Shown here piece after piece: positions 26,178-33,375 of a DNA stretch of 64,000 nt (positions within the stretch are counted from its first letter, which is position 1; each line of letters starts with the position of its first letter). The stretch is from Vibrio sp. RE88. GTDB taxonomy: Bacteria > Pseudomonadota > Gammaproteobacteria > Enterobacterales > Vibrionaceae. A program made the translations under genes and the position numbers. A model generated the notes under the pieces. That model was given only the letters and a program-made list of their open reading frames with translations, made no database searches and had not been told where the DNA came from. The stretch lies in contig NZ_VTYQ01000011.1 of NCBI RefSeq assembly GCF_013113835.1, positions 36,408 to 100,407 on the forward strand. The letters run 5' to 3'.

Positions 26178-26206
26178 ATAATAATTATTCTCATTTATCC
26201 CGTCAA
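26178..26206 (-). promoter_or_regulatory. ryhB promoter with Fur box
   Basis: TTGACG (26201-26206) and TATTAT (26178-26183) are 17 bases apart on the minus strand. TGAGAATAATTATTA (26179-26193) lies across the spacer and -10 box and matches the 7-1-7 Fur consensus at 12 of 14 positions, so iron-loaded Fur would block transcription. A second dyad just upstream (26211-26233, TAAATGAGA/TCTCATTTA) is a weaker Fur-like candidate. Confidence 0.88.
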
Positions 26207-26248
26207 CCCCTAAATGAGAAAAAATCTCATTTAATTTTTATGACAGTG

Positions 26249-26683
26249 CTACAACTGCTTCACGAAATGAATCCTTGATTCGATTAAGGGATCTTTTACT
26301 TCAAACTTTTCAATTAGATAACCATTCCTCAGCAAGAGTCTTAACATGGAAGGAAATTGATTACGGGATTTCACCTTAAGTTGAGAATAAGCGTGTTTTT
26401 TGACCCAGATCTCCTGATAATCGAGTAGCTTCTGTGCCACCCCTTTATTTCTAGCCAGAGGTGATACCCCACCGAACCAGCTATAAAATGTGTTTTCGTC
26501 GATCTCATATCCAATTTTGAACCCAAGTAGCTGGCCATTTTCTTCAGCCACCTGAACGAGGTGTCGCTTACCGTCTAATCGTTCGGACAAGCTTTCTACA
26601 CTTTCATTGTGTATGAATTCTTTGATAGTCGCGACAATCTCAACACACTCTTCTAGTGTTCCAAGTCGATATTCAACGCTCAT
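26249..26683 (-). CDS. GNAT-family N-acetyltransferase
   Basis: This 144-residue single-domain GNAT protein carries the acetyl-CoA-binding motif A in GGVSPLARNKGVAQKLLDYQ, where R-N-K-G-V-A fits the Q/RxxGxA signature. Strand beta-4 precedes it in YSWFGGVSP and the C-terminal half has the usual NGYLIEKFEVKDP region. AAGGAG precedes the ATG at a good distance. The substrate is unknown. It sits between hemB (upstream, separated by a hairpin) and ryhB. Confidence 0.85.
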   Translation of the reverse strand: MSVEYRLGTLEECVEIVATIKEFIHNESVESLSERLDGKRHLVQVAEENGQLLGFKIGYEIDENTFYSWFGGVSPLARNKGVAQKLLDYQEIWVKKHAYSQLKVKSRNQFPSMLRLLLRNGYLIEKFEVKDPLIESRIHFVKQL

Positions 26684-26701
26684 CGGCTCTCCTTAAACAA
26701 C

Positions 26702-26725
26702 AAAGGCTGGCAAAAGCCAGCCTTT
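26702..26725 (-). terminator. Hairpin after hemB
   Basis: AAAGGCTGGC/GCCAGCCTTT with an AAAA loop. The following T-stretch on the minus strand is interrupted, so termination may be partial, letting some hemB transcripts continue into the acetyltransferase gene. Confidence 0.65.
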
Positions 26726-26743
26726 GAATCTTTGTAAACTGAG

Positions 26744-27790
26744 TTATTCAGCGTCTTTTAGAAACTGAGCAGGCTGAGCATTTTCTTCTGCCAACCACTC
26801 AGCGACATCTTTAGCGAAGTAAGTCAAGATACCGTCTGCGCCTGCGCGCTTAAAGCAAAGCAGTGATTCCATCACAGTCTCACGCTCTTTAAGCCAACCG
26901 TTTTGGAATGCCGCCTTGTGCATCGCGTATTCGCCCGAGACTTGATAAGCGAACGTCGGGACTTGCAGTTCCGATTTAACACGGCGCACCACGTCAAGAT
27001 ATGGCATACCCGGTTTAACCATCACCATGTCCGCGCCTTCGTTGACATCCATCGCAACCTCATGCACCGCTTCATCACTGTTGGCTGGATCCATCTGGTA
27101 GTTTTTCTTGTTACCACCCTTAAGGTTACCCGCTGAGCCGACTGCATCACGGAAAGGACCATAGTAATAAGACGCGTATTTCGCAGAGTAAGCCATGATC
27201 TGAGTATTGATGTGGCCTGCTTCTTCCAGCGCTTCACGAATCGCGCCAATGCGACCGTCCATCATGTCTGACGGTGCTACAACATCAGCGCCCGCTTCTG
27301 CGTGAGACAAAGCCTGTTTGACCAAAACTTCTGTCGTCGCATCATTCAGAACGTAACCTTCTTCATCGATAATGCCGTCTTGGCCATGCGTTGTGAATGG
27401 GTCAAGTGCCACATCAGTAATCACCCCAATTTCTGGCACATGCTCTTTCAAAGAACGTACCGCACGCTGAACCAAACCTTCTGGGTTGTATGCTTCAGCC
27501 GCACACAAGCTTTTTGCGTCCTGATTCACCACTGGGAACAATGCAATTGCCGGCACACCGAGTCTGGCTAAGTATTGTGCTTCTTCCAACATCAGGTCGA
27601 TAGACAGGCGCTCAATCCCAGGCATAGAGTCAACGGTTTCGCGGCGGTCTTTCCCCATCAGAATAAACATTGGGTAAATCAGATCACTTGCCGTTAGTTG
27701 GTTCTCAGCCATGAGGCGACGACTAAAGTCATGTTTACGTATACGACGCATGCGACGGCCAGGGAACTGACCTTGAATGGAAACTGACAC
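26744..27790 (-). CDS. hemB: Delta-aminolevulinic acid dehydratase (porphobilinogen synthase)
   Basis: This 348-residue enzyme condenses two 5-aminolevulinate molecules to porphobilinogen in haem synthesis. The two active-site lysines are in AYSAKYASYYYGPFRDA and MVMVKPGMPYLD. The metal region reads DVALDPFTTHGQDG, with Asp in place of the zinc-binding cysteines, so this is the magnesium-type, zinc-independent class. The start is GTG at 27790, with AAGGAG six bases upstream. tatD is encoded divergently; the gap holds a 16-bp perfect inverted repeat. Confidence 0.96.
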   Translation of the reverse strand: MSVSIQGQFPGRRMRRIRKHDFSRRLMAENQLTASDLIYPMFILMGKDRRETVDSMPGIERLSIDLMLEEAQYLARLGVPAIALFPVVNQDAKSLCAAEAYNPEGLVQRAVRSLKEHVPEIGVITDVALDPFTTHGQDGIIDEEGYVLNDATTEVLVKQALSHAEAGADVVAPSDMMDGRIGAIREALEEAGHINTQIMAYSAKYASYYYGPFRDAVGSAGNLKGGNKKNYQMDPANSDEAVHEVAMDVNEGADMVMVKPGMPYLDVVRRVKSELQVPTFAYQVSGEYAMHKAAFQNGWLKERETVMESLLCFKRAGADGILTYFAKDVAEWLAEENAQPAQFLKDAE

Positions 27791-27831
27791 TCTGTTCTCC
27801 TTGTGTGGTGAAAGTGCTTGATTTGCATAAT

Positions 27832-27847
27832 ATCACTCTTGAGTGAT
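27832..27847. promoter_or_regulatory. Perfect inverted repeat between hemB and tatD
   Basis: ATCACTCTTGAGTGAT, a 16-bp perfect palindrome 42 bases upstream of hemB. It could be an operator for hemB or tatD; the regulator is not recognised. Confidence 0.4.
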
Positions 27848-27938
27848 GACGCTAGCAGCAAGCGATAAAAATGCAAAAAATGACCAAATGCTCACACTGC
27901 CGTATACTCTGGCCAATCCAGCTTTACAGAGACAAACC

Positions 27939-28700
27939 ATGATCGATACTCACGCCCATATTTATGCCAGCGAATTTGATAATGACCGCGACCAAGTGGT
28001 AGAGAGAGCCTTGGCTCAGGGGATAGACAGAATCCTGCTGCCAAACATCGATCTGGAGTCAATTGAGCCGATGCTAAAAACCGAGGCGGCCTATCCGCAG
28101 GTATGTCGTTCTATGATGGGGCTTCACCCATGTTATGTCGATGGCAATGTTGAACAGACACTGCAAGTAATTCGCCATTGGTTTGAGAAACATAACTTCA
28201 TTGCTGTGGGCGAAATCGGCATCGATCTCTACTGGGATAAAACCTATAAAGCCGAGCAGGAAATGGCGTTTGTCACCCAGCTCAACTGGGCCAAAGAGAT
28301 GAAGCTACCTGTCGTCATCCACACCCGTGACTCCATTGAAGAAACGCTTCAACTACTTGAACAGGAGCAGGATGGCTCGTTGTCTGGCGTATTCCACTGT
28401 TTTGGTGGCAGTGTAGAAGAAGCAAAAGCGATCAATGGATTAGGCTTTCACCTCGGTTTAGGTGGTGTATCGACGTTTAAAAATGGCGGGATGGACAAAG
28501 TCATTCCCTCGCTGGATATGGACTATGTCATTCTTGAAACGGATTGTCCTTACTTAGCTCCAGTGCCACACCGTGGCAAACGCAATGAACCTGCATACAC
28601 ATCCTTAGTTGCCCAGCGAGTCGCCGATTTACGTGACATCAGTGTCGACCAAGTCGATGCCATCACCACGTCCAACGCAACTAAGCTATTCCAACTGTAA
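27939..28700 (+). CDS. TatD-family metal-dependent hydrolase/DNase
   Basis: This 253-residue TIM-barrel hydrolase has metal ligands at the N-terminus (MIDTHAHIY), the conserved GEIGIDLYWD glutamate, PVVIHTRDS, FHCFGGS, and the terminal LETDCPYLAPVPHRGK signature of the TatD family. E. coli TatD and YcfH are 3'-5' nucleases of this family. The start at 27939 is chosen because it aligns with the family N-terminus. Unlike in E. coli it is not in the tat operon but convergent with tatC, separated by a shared terminator. Confidence 0.9.
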   Translation: MIDTHAHIYASEFDNDRDQVVERALAQGIDRILLPNIDLESIEPMLKTEAAYPQVCRSMMGLHPCYVDGNVEQTLQVIRHWFEKHNFIAVGEIGIDLYWDKTYKAEQEMAFVTQLNWAKEMKLPVVIHTRDSIEETLQLLEQEQDGSLSGVFHCFGGSVEEAKAINGLGFHLGLGGVSTFKNGGMDKVIPSLDMDYVILETDCPYLAPVPHRGKRNEPAYTSLVAQRVADLRDISVDQVDAITTSNATKLFQL

Positions 28701-28702
28701 TG

Positions 28703-28731
28703 AAAAAAGGCTTGCCACTTGGCAAGCCTTT
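28703..28731. terminator. Shared terminator of tatD and tatC
   Basis: AAAGGCTTGCC/GGCAAGCCTTT with an ACTT loop. T-runs are on both strands, stronger on the minus side. Confidence 0.88.
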
Positions 28732-28752
28732 CTCTTATGTCATAACCTGATA

Positions 28753-29505
28753 TCAGGCCTCTTCTTGTTCTTCTTCATCGTCATTCTTGCGCACATAGAA
28801 GCGCGCAAAGAACAAGCCGACCTCAAACAATAAGCACATTGGGATCGCCAGCAGCGTCTGCGAAATCATATCCGGCGGCGTCAGCATCATGCCGACGATA
28901 AACGCGCCAACGATAATGTATGGGCGCTTTTCACTTAAGCTTTTCGGATCCGTCGCCCCCGTCCAGCACAGCAGTATGATCGCCACCGGCACTTCAAACG
29001 CAATACCAAAGGCTAAGAACAACGCCAGCACAAAATCGAGGTAGCTGGAAATATCCGTGGCGAACTCTACGCCGCCCAGTGATATCGCCGTAAAGAAGCC
29101 AAATACCAGTGGGAATACCACGAAATACGCGAAAGCCACGCCACAATAGAACAGCAGCGAACTGGAAAACATCAATGGCATGATCAGGCGTCGTTCATGC
29201 TTGTACAGACCGGGAGCAACAAACGCCCACACCTGATAAAGAATGTACGGCACAGCCACAAAAATTGACGCGATTAAAGTCAGCTTTAGCGGGGTGAAAA
29301 ACGGCGATGCAACATCGGTCGCAATCATTGTCGCCCCTTCAGGCAAGCGCTCAACGAGAGGCGACGAGACAAACTCATAGATGTCATTCGCGAAATAGAT
29401 CAGGCCAACAAACACCACCAGTACAGCGATAATCGCACGTAGCAGGCGATTACGCAGTTCCAGCAGATGGCTGATCAAAGGTTGTGTCTGCTCAACAGAA
29501 GACAT
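28753..29505 (-). CDS. tatC: Twin-arginine translocase subunit TatC
   Basis: This 250-residue integral membrane protein has six predicted helices and forms the signal-peptide receptor of the Tat system with TatB. The family N-terminal PLISHLLELRNRLLRA, the periplasmic FFTPLKLTLIASIFVAVPYILYQ and the acidic EFAT/SSYLDF segments are conserved. It follows tatB by 61 bases containing a strong hairpin. The acidic C-terminal tail (KNDDEEEQEEA) is typical of gamma-proteobacteria. Confidence 0.96.
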   Translation of the reverse strand: MSSVEQTQPLISHLLELRNRLLRAIIAVLVVFVGLIYFANDIYEFVSSPLVERLPEGATMIATDVASPFFTPLKLTLIASIFVAVPYILYQVWAFVAPGLYKHERRLIMPLMFSSSLLFYCGVAFAYFVVFPLVFGFFTAISLGGVEFATDISSYLDFVLALFLAFGIAFEVPVAIILLCWTGATDPKSLSEKRPYIIVGAFIVGMMLTPPDMISQTLLAIPMCLLFEVGLFFARFYVRKNDDEEEQEEA

Positions 29506-29524
29506 GAAAACCTCTACTCTAAAA

Positions 29525-29554
29525 GATCGAAAAGGAGCTGCTCACAGCAGCTCC
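29525..29554 (-). terminator. Intra-operon attenuator between tatB and tatC
   Basis: GGAGCTGCT (29534-29542) and AGCAGCTCC (29546-29554) form a perfect 9-bp stem with a 3-base loop. TTTTCGATCTTTT follows on the minus strand. It looks like a working intrinsic terminator placed before tatC, so only some transcripts may reach tatC. Confidence 0.65.
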
Positions 29555-29566
29555 CCTAATGCGAGA

Positions 29567-29995
29567 CTATTCGGCTTTTTTATCTGCCTGAGGTGCCGGC
29601 TGGGCATCCAGTGACTCGACCGCATCTGCGGAGTGTTTCGCTTCTGCAGCGGACGGTTTGTCCACTTCAGATTCAACGTTGGTAGACGCTGAATCGCTTT
29701 TACTCGCATATGGGCGCTGCACATCTTGCGCGGCTTGCTTGAGTTCTTCAACAGAAGACTTCAGCTCTGGCGATAGATCTTCCATCCCCATTTTCTCAGC
29801 TTTGCGCAAGTTTTCTTGCAGTTCCTGAACCTTTAGTTCATGTGAAAGTTCATCTTTCACACTGTTTGCCATGTTTTTCGCCGCACCGACAAATCGTGAC
29901 ACGCTACGAATCGCATGAGGCAAACGCTCAGGACCAAGAACCACCAGCCCGACGACAGATATTAATACCAGTTCCCAGAAACCGATATCAAACAC
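29567..29995 (-). CDS. tatB: Twin-arginine translocase subunit TatB
   Basis: This 142-residue protein has the TatB N-terminus MFDIGFWELVLISVVGLVVL, with the transmembrane helix and the Glu at position 8 that mark TatB. The LGPERLPHAIRSVSRF hinge follows, then an amphipathic helix and a long low-complexity polar tail. It partners TatC in recognising twin-arginine signal peptides. It starts 3 bases after the tatA stop. Confidence 0.95.
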   Translation of the reverse strand: MFDIGFWELVLISVVGLVVLGPERLPHAIRSVSRFVGAAKNMANSVKDELSHELKVQELQENLRKAEKMGMEDLSPELKSSVEELKQAAQDVQRPYASKSDSASTNVESEVDKPSAAEAKHSADAVESLDAQPAPQADKKAE

Positions 29996-29998
29996 GTG

Positions 29999-30235
29999 TT
30001 ACGCCTGCTCTTTATCTTTCTTTGTTTCAGCAGAAGCGTCTGTCTTCTGCTGCTCAATATTTTTTGGCTCAAAGTCCGCGTCTTTTTTCGCCGGGTCTTC
30101 GTCGTTCATGGCTTTCTTGAAGCCCTTCACTGCGCCACCTAGATCGCCACCGATACCACGTAGTTTCTTAGTACCGAACAGAAGAATAACAATGACAGCA
30201 ATAATCAGAAGTTGCCAAATACTAATACCACCCAT
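29999..30235 (-). CDS. tatA: Twin-arginine translocase subunit TatA
   Basis: This 78-residue pore-forming subunit has a single N-terminal helix (ISIWQLLIIAVIVILLFG), the conserved FGTKKLRGIGGDLGGAVKGF hinge and amphipathic helix, and a charged tail. It is the first gene of tatABC. The operon follows ubiB with a 49-base gap, as in E. coli where ubiB also lies just upstream of tatA. The multicopper oxidase near the right end carries a matching twin-arginine signal. Confidence 0.95.
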   Translation of the reverse strand: MGGISIWQLLIIAVIVILLFGTKKLRGIGGDLGGAVKGFKKAMNDEDPAKKDADFEPKNIEQQKTDASAETKKDKEQA

Positions 30236-30284
30236 TTTCTATACCTCGGGTCTTATTAAACAAATCATTTCAATAGCTTAACGT

Positions 30285-31919
30285 CTATTGACGATAAGCT
30301 CGCCAACTGAGCAACCAAAATGTGACACCACCGATGGCGCTTACCATGGATAGCTGCTCATACGTACTGTTGACCAATATTGCCGAGCATACGACTAATG
30401 TGGCCCCAATACCAAATAAAAATTTCCCCGTCGCCTGCTGACGTTTCGTTGTACGGTAGCCTTGATAAAGCTGATCCATACGCTGATTCATCATCTTGCC
30501 CTGACGTAAACTGTCATACAGCAACTCAGGCAATTCAGGCAGCTTCTCGGCCCAAAACGGCGCGCGATCTTTGACCGCATTAATCACCGCCTGCGGTCCT
30601 ACTTGATTCATCATCCACTCTTCAAGGAATGGCTTTGCGGTTTCCCATAAATCAAGCTGTGGGTAAAGCTGACGCCCCAAACCTTCCACGTACAATAAGG
30701 TTTTTTGCAGCAGCACCAACTGTGGCTGCACTTCCATATTGAAACGGCGCGCGGTGTTAAACAGGTTCAGCAACACATGTCCGAACGAGATTTCACACAG
30801 CGGCTTAGCAAAAATCGGTTCACACACAATACGAATGGCGAATTCAAACTCATCAACGTTCGTTTCACGTGGAACCCAACCTGATTCAACGTGTAACTCA
30901 GCCACACGGCGGTAATCACGGTTAAAAAATGCGAGGAAGTTTTCCGCCAAATAGCGTTTGTCTTCACTATTCAGCGTTCCGACTATGCCACAGTCCAAAC
31001 CAATCCACTGTGGATTGTCCGGATGCTCAGGGTTAACAAAAACGTTACCCGGATGCATGTCGGCATGGAAAAAGCTGTCGCGGAACACCTGAGTGAAAAA
31101 AACACTCACACCGCGCTCGGCCAACAGCTTCATATTGGTGCCATTGGCCTTCAAGCCTTCTATGTCAGAAACTTGGATGCCGTATATTCGCTCAGAAACC
31201 ATTACAGTTTCATTACTAAAGTCCGTAATCACTTCAGGAACATACAATTCATCACTGCCTTCAAAGTTTCTTCTCAGCTGAATCGCATTTGCCGCTTCTC
31301 GTCGTAAGTCCAACTCATCAAGGAGCGTTTTTTCATACTCACGCACCACTTCAACCGGTTTCAAACGACGTGCTTCAGGAAGTGCTTTGGCGACTATACG
31401 CGCCATTCGGTACATCAGTTTTAGATCTGCATCAATGACCGGGCGAATATCTGGCCGGATAACCTTTAATACCACTTCTTGGTTAGTCGATTTGAGCTTG
31501 GCGGTATGGACTTGAGCGATCGATGCGGAGGCCAACGGTTTGATATCAAAATCGGTAAACCAATTTTCCAGAGGGCCGCCCAACGCCAGCTCAATCTGCT
31601 CTTTGGCTAGCTGACCATCAAAGGGAGAGACTTGGTCTTGAAGCAGCGCCAGCGGATCGGCAATGTGCGCAGGGAAGAGATCACGTCGGGTCGACATCAT
31701 CTGACCAAACTTGATCCATACCGGGCCAAGTTCTTGCAGAGCAAGGCGTAATCGTTCACCTAACTCTTTGTCAGCGTGTTGGTTTTTAATCCAAAACAGC
31801 GCTTTACGAGCAAGCAGAGGGGCTTTGGTTAACTGGTGATTAGGCAGTAGTTCGTCGAGCCCGTATTCGAGCTGAACTTTGATAATGCGGTAGAGTCGTT
31901 TCAGTTCAGCGGGAGTCAT
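30285..31919 (-). CDS. ubiB: Ubiquinone biosynthesis regulatory kinase-like protein UbiB
   Basis: This 544-residue ADCK/UbiB-family atypical kinase is needed for ubiquinone assembly. It shows the KxGQ motif in GPVWIKFGQMMSTRRDLFP, the Ala-rich nucleotide loop PLASASIAQVH, FFHADMHPGNVFV, and the metal-binding GLDCGIVGTL. Two C-terminal membrane helices follow (FLFGIGATLVVCSAILV and VSAIGGVTFWLLSW). Its ATG overlaps the ubiJ stop by four bases. It is part of the ubiE-ubiJ-ubiB-tatABC gene string. A parS-like sequence lies inside it at 30861-30876. Confidence 0.95.
   Translation of the reverse strand: MTPAELKRLYRIIKVQLEYGLDELLPNHQLTKAPLLARKALFWIKNQHADKELGERLRLALQELGPVWIKFGQMMSTRRDLFPAHIADPLALLQDQVSPFDGQLAKEQIELALGGPLENWFTDFDIKPLASASIAQVHTAKLKSTNQEVVLKVIRPDIRPVIDADLKLMYRMARIVAKALPEARRLKPVEVVREYEKTLLDELDLRREAANAIQLRRNFEGSDELYVPEVITDFSNETVMVSERIYGIQVSDIEGLKANGTNMKLLAERGVSVFFTQVFRDSFFHADMHPGNVFVNPEHPDNPQWIGLDCGIVGTLNSEDKRYLAENFLAFFNRDYRRVAELHVESGWVPRETNVDEFEFAIRIVCEPIFAKPLCEISFGHVLLNLFNTARRFNMEVQPQLVLLQKTLLYVEGLGRQLYPQLDLWETAKPFLEEWMMNQVGPQAVINAVKDRAPFWAEKLPELPELLYDSLRQGKMMNQRMDQLYQGYRTTKRQQATGKFLFGIGATLVVCSAILVNSTYEQLSMVSAIGGVTFWLLSWRAYRQ
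30861..30876. other. Degenerate parS-like sequence within ubiB
   Basis: CGTTTCACGTGGAACC differs at one core position (G for A) from the vibrio parS core GTTNCACGTGAAAC. It may be chance, lying over 20 kb from the main parS group. Confidence 0.25.
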
Positions 31920-32521
31920 GCGCGCTCCAGTAACTGATTCAACTTAGCTTCAATGCGAGCTGCCTGACTTCTGATGTCGTCGACCTGATCGCAGAAATGG
32001 GCAATTTCCAATGGCGCTGGCGCCAATTTCCACTCTTCGGTAATAACCTGAGCAAGGTGGTTCTGGTGCTTGTCTGCTTTCGTTTTGACAAACTGGCCCA
32101 AATTGGAGACGCCTTGAACCAAGCTATGCGCCACCACATCCCCCGTGACACGCGACAACCACTCTTCAATATCCGGTTTGCAATCCGTCATTAGCTGAGA
32201 GAATTTCTGCGCCAGTTGAATATCGCCTTCCAATATCACTTTGTCTTGCTTGATCAGCTTGGTGATATTGGATTGCTCTCGCAGCTCCGGCAATACCGAT
32301 AGGTTTAATGATAGGTAGCAGTCTGGTTGACCTTCGTAATTCGCCAAAACATCAATTTGCTGGCTGAAAACAAAAGTCAGTGTCTTATTGAGCTCTTTGA
32401 GGTGAACTTGAATCACCTGACCTTTAAGACGGGCAAGACGACGCCCCAGCTCAGGGTCGTCGTTAATAAGTGTATTGAGTGTCGATTCAATCGCAGCAGT
32501 AACAAGAGGTTCAAATGGCAT
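31916..32521 (-). CDS. ubiJ: Ubiquinone biosynthesis accessory protein UbiJ
   Basis: This 201-residue protein has an N-terminal SCP2 sterol-carrier-like domain (about residues 15-115, with LSLNLSVLPELREQSN and ILEGDIQLAQKFSQLM) and a C-terminal coiled coil (VDDIRSQAARIEAKLNQLLE). It binds ubiquinone intermediates and organises the Ubi complex with UbiK. It overlaps ubiB by 4 bases and follows ubiE by 15. Confidence 0.93.
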   Translation of the reverse strand: MPFEPLVTAAIESTLNTLINDDPELGRRLARLKGQVIQVHLKELNKTLTFVFSQQIDVLANYEGQPDCYLSLNLSVLPELREQSNITKLIKQDKVILEGDIQLAQKFSQLMTDCKPDIEEWLSRVTGDVVAHSLVQGVSNLGQFVKTKADKHQNHLAQVITEEWKLAPAPLEIAHFCDQVDDIRSQAARIEAKLNQLLERA

Positions 32522-32536
32522 AGCGATCCTTTAACC

Positions 32537-33319
32537 TCAGAATTTGTAGCCACGATGCAGCGCAACAATGCCGCCGGTCAGGTTGTAGTAGCTGGCTTTT
32601 TCAAATCCAGCATTTTCCATCATCCCTTTCAGGGTTTCCTGATCCGGGTGCATACGAATAGACTCTGCCAGATAACGGTAGCTCTCAGAATCATTCGCTA
32701 CCAGCTCACCCATTTTCGGCAACAAGTGGAATGAGTACGCATCGTAGATTTTTGACAGTGGCTCAAGCACAGGCTTAGAGAATTCGAGCACAAGAAGACG
32801 ACCGCCGGGCTTCAAAACACGGAACATCGAGCGCAGGGCTTTGTCTTTGTCTGTCACGTTACGTAGACAGAAGCTGATGGTGATGGCATCGAAGTAATCA
32901 TCAGGGAAAGGCAGTTCTTCAGCGTTAGCCTGAACATAATGCACGTTACCAACAATACCGTTATCACGCAGTTTGTCGCGACCAACGTTTAGCATTGAGT
33001 TGTTGATGTCAGCCAGAACCACATGGCCCTTTTCACCGACAATGCGAGAGAACTTCGCCGTCAGATCGCCCGTACCACCACCGAGGTCCAGCACACGCTG
33101 ACCCGGACGCACACCACTGCAATCGATCGTGAATCGTTTCCAAAGACGATGCACACCACCCGACATTAAGTCGTTCATGATGTCGTATTTGGCCGCTACA
33201 GAGTGGAATACCTCTGCTACCTTGGCGACTTTCTCTTCTTTGGCGACTGTGGTGAAACCAAAATGCGTGGTTTCATTTGATTCTAAAGCTGTATTCGACT
33301 GCACGCTTGTATCCGTCAT
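32537..33319 (-). CDS. ubiE: Ubiquinone/menaquinone C-methyltransferase UbiE
   Basis: This 260-residue SAM methyltransferase carries out C-methylation in both ubiquinone and menaquinone synthesis. Motif I is RVLDLGGGTGDLTAKFS, followed by VVLADINNSML and the UbiE signature AITISFCLRNVTDKDKALRSM. The C-terminal YNLTGGIVALHRGYKF matches E. coli UbiE. GAGG precedes the ATG. It is the first of the ubiE-ubiJ-ubiB set and lies 56 bases downstream of rmuC. Confidence 0.96.
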   Translation of the reverse strand: MTDTSVQSNTALESNETTHFGFTTVAKEEKVAKVAEVFHSVAAKYDIMNDLMSGGVHRLWKRFTIDCSGVRPGQRVLDLGGGTGDLTAKFSRIVGEKGHVVLADINNSMLNVGRDKLRDNGIVGNVHYVQANAEELPFPDDYFDAITISFCLRNVTDKDKALRSMFRVLKPGGRLLVLEFSKPVLEPLSKIYDAYSFHLLPKMGELVANDSESYRYLAESIRMHPDQETLKGMMENAGFEKASYYNLTGGIVALHRGYKF

Positions 33320-33375
33320 GATGATTCCTCTTCAAGCAACGCTATGAATAAATACGACCTGAGCGCTGCGGGCGA

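Noticed and set aside
26211..26233. TAAATGAGA/TCTCATTTA as terminator of the GNAT gene
   Set aside because: No T-run follows it on the minus strand; a secondary Fur-like site is more likely, though unproven.
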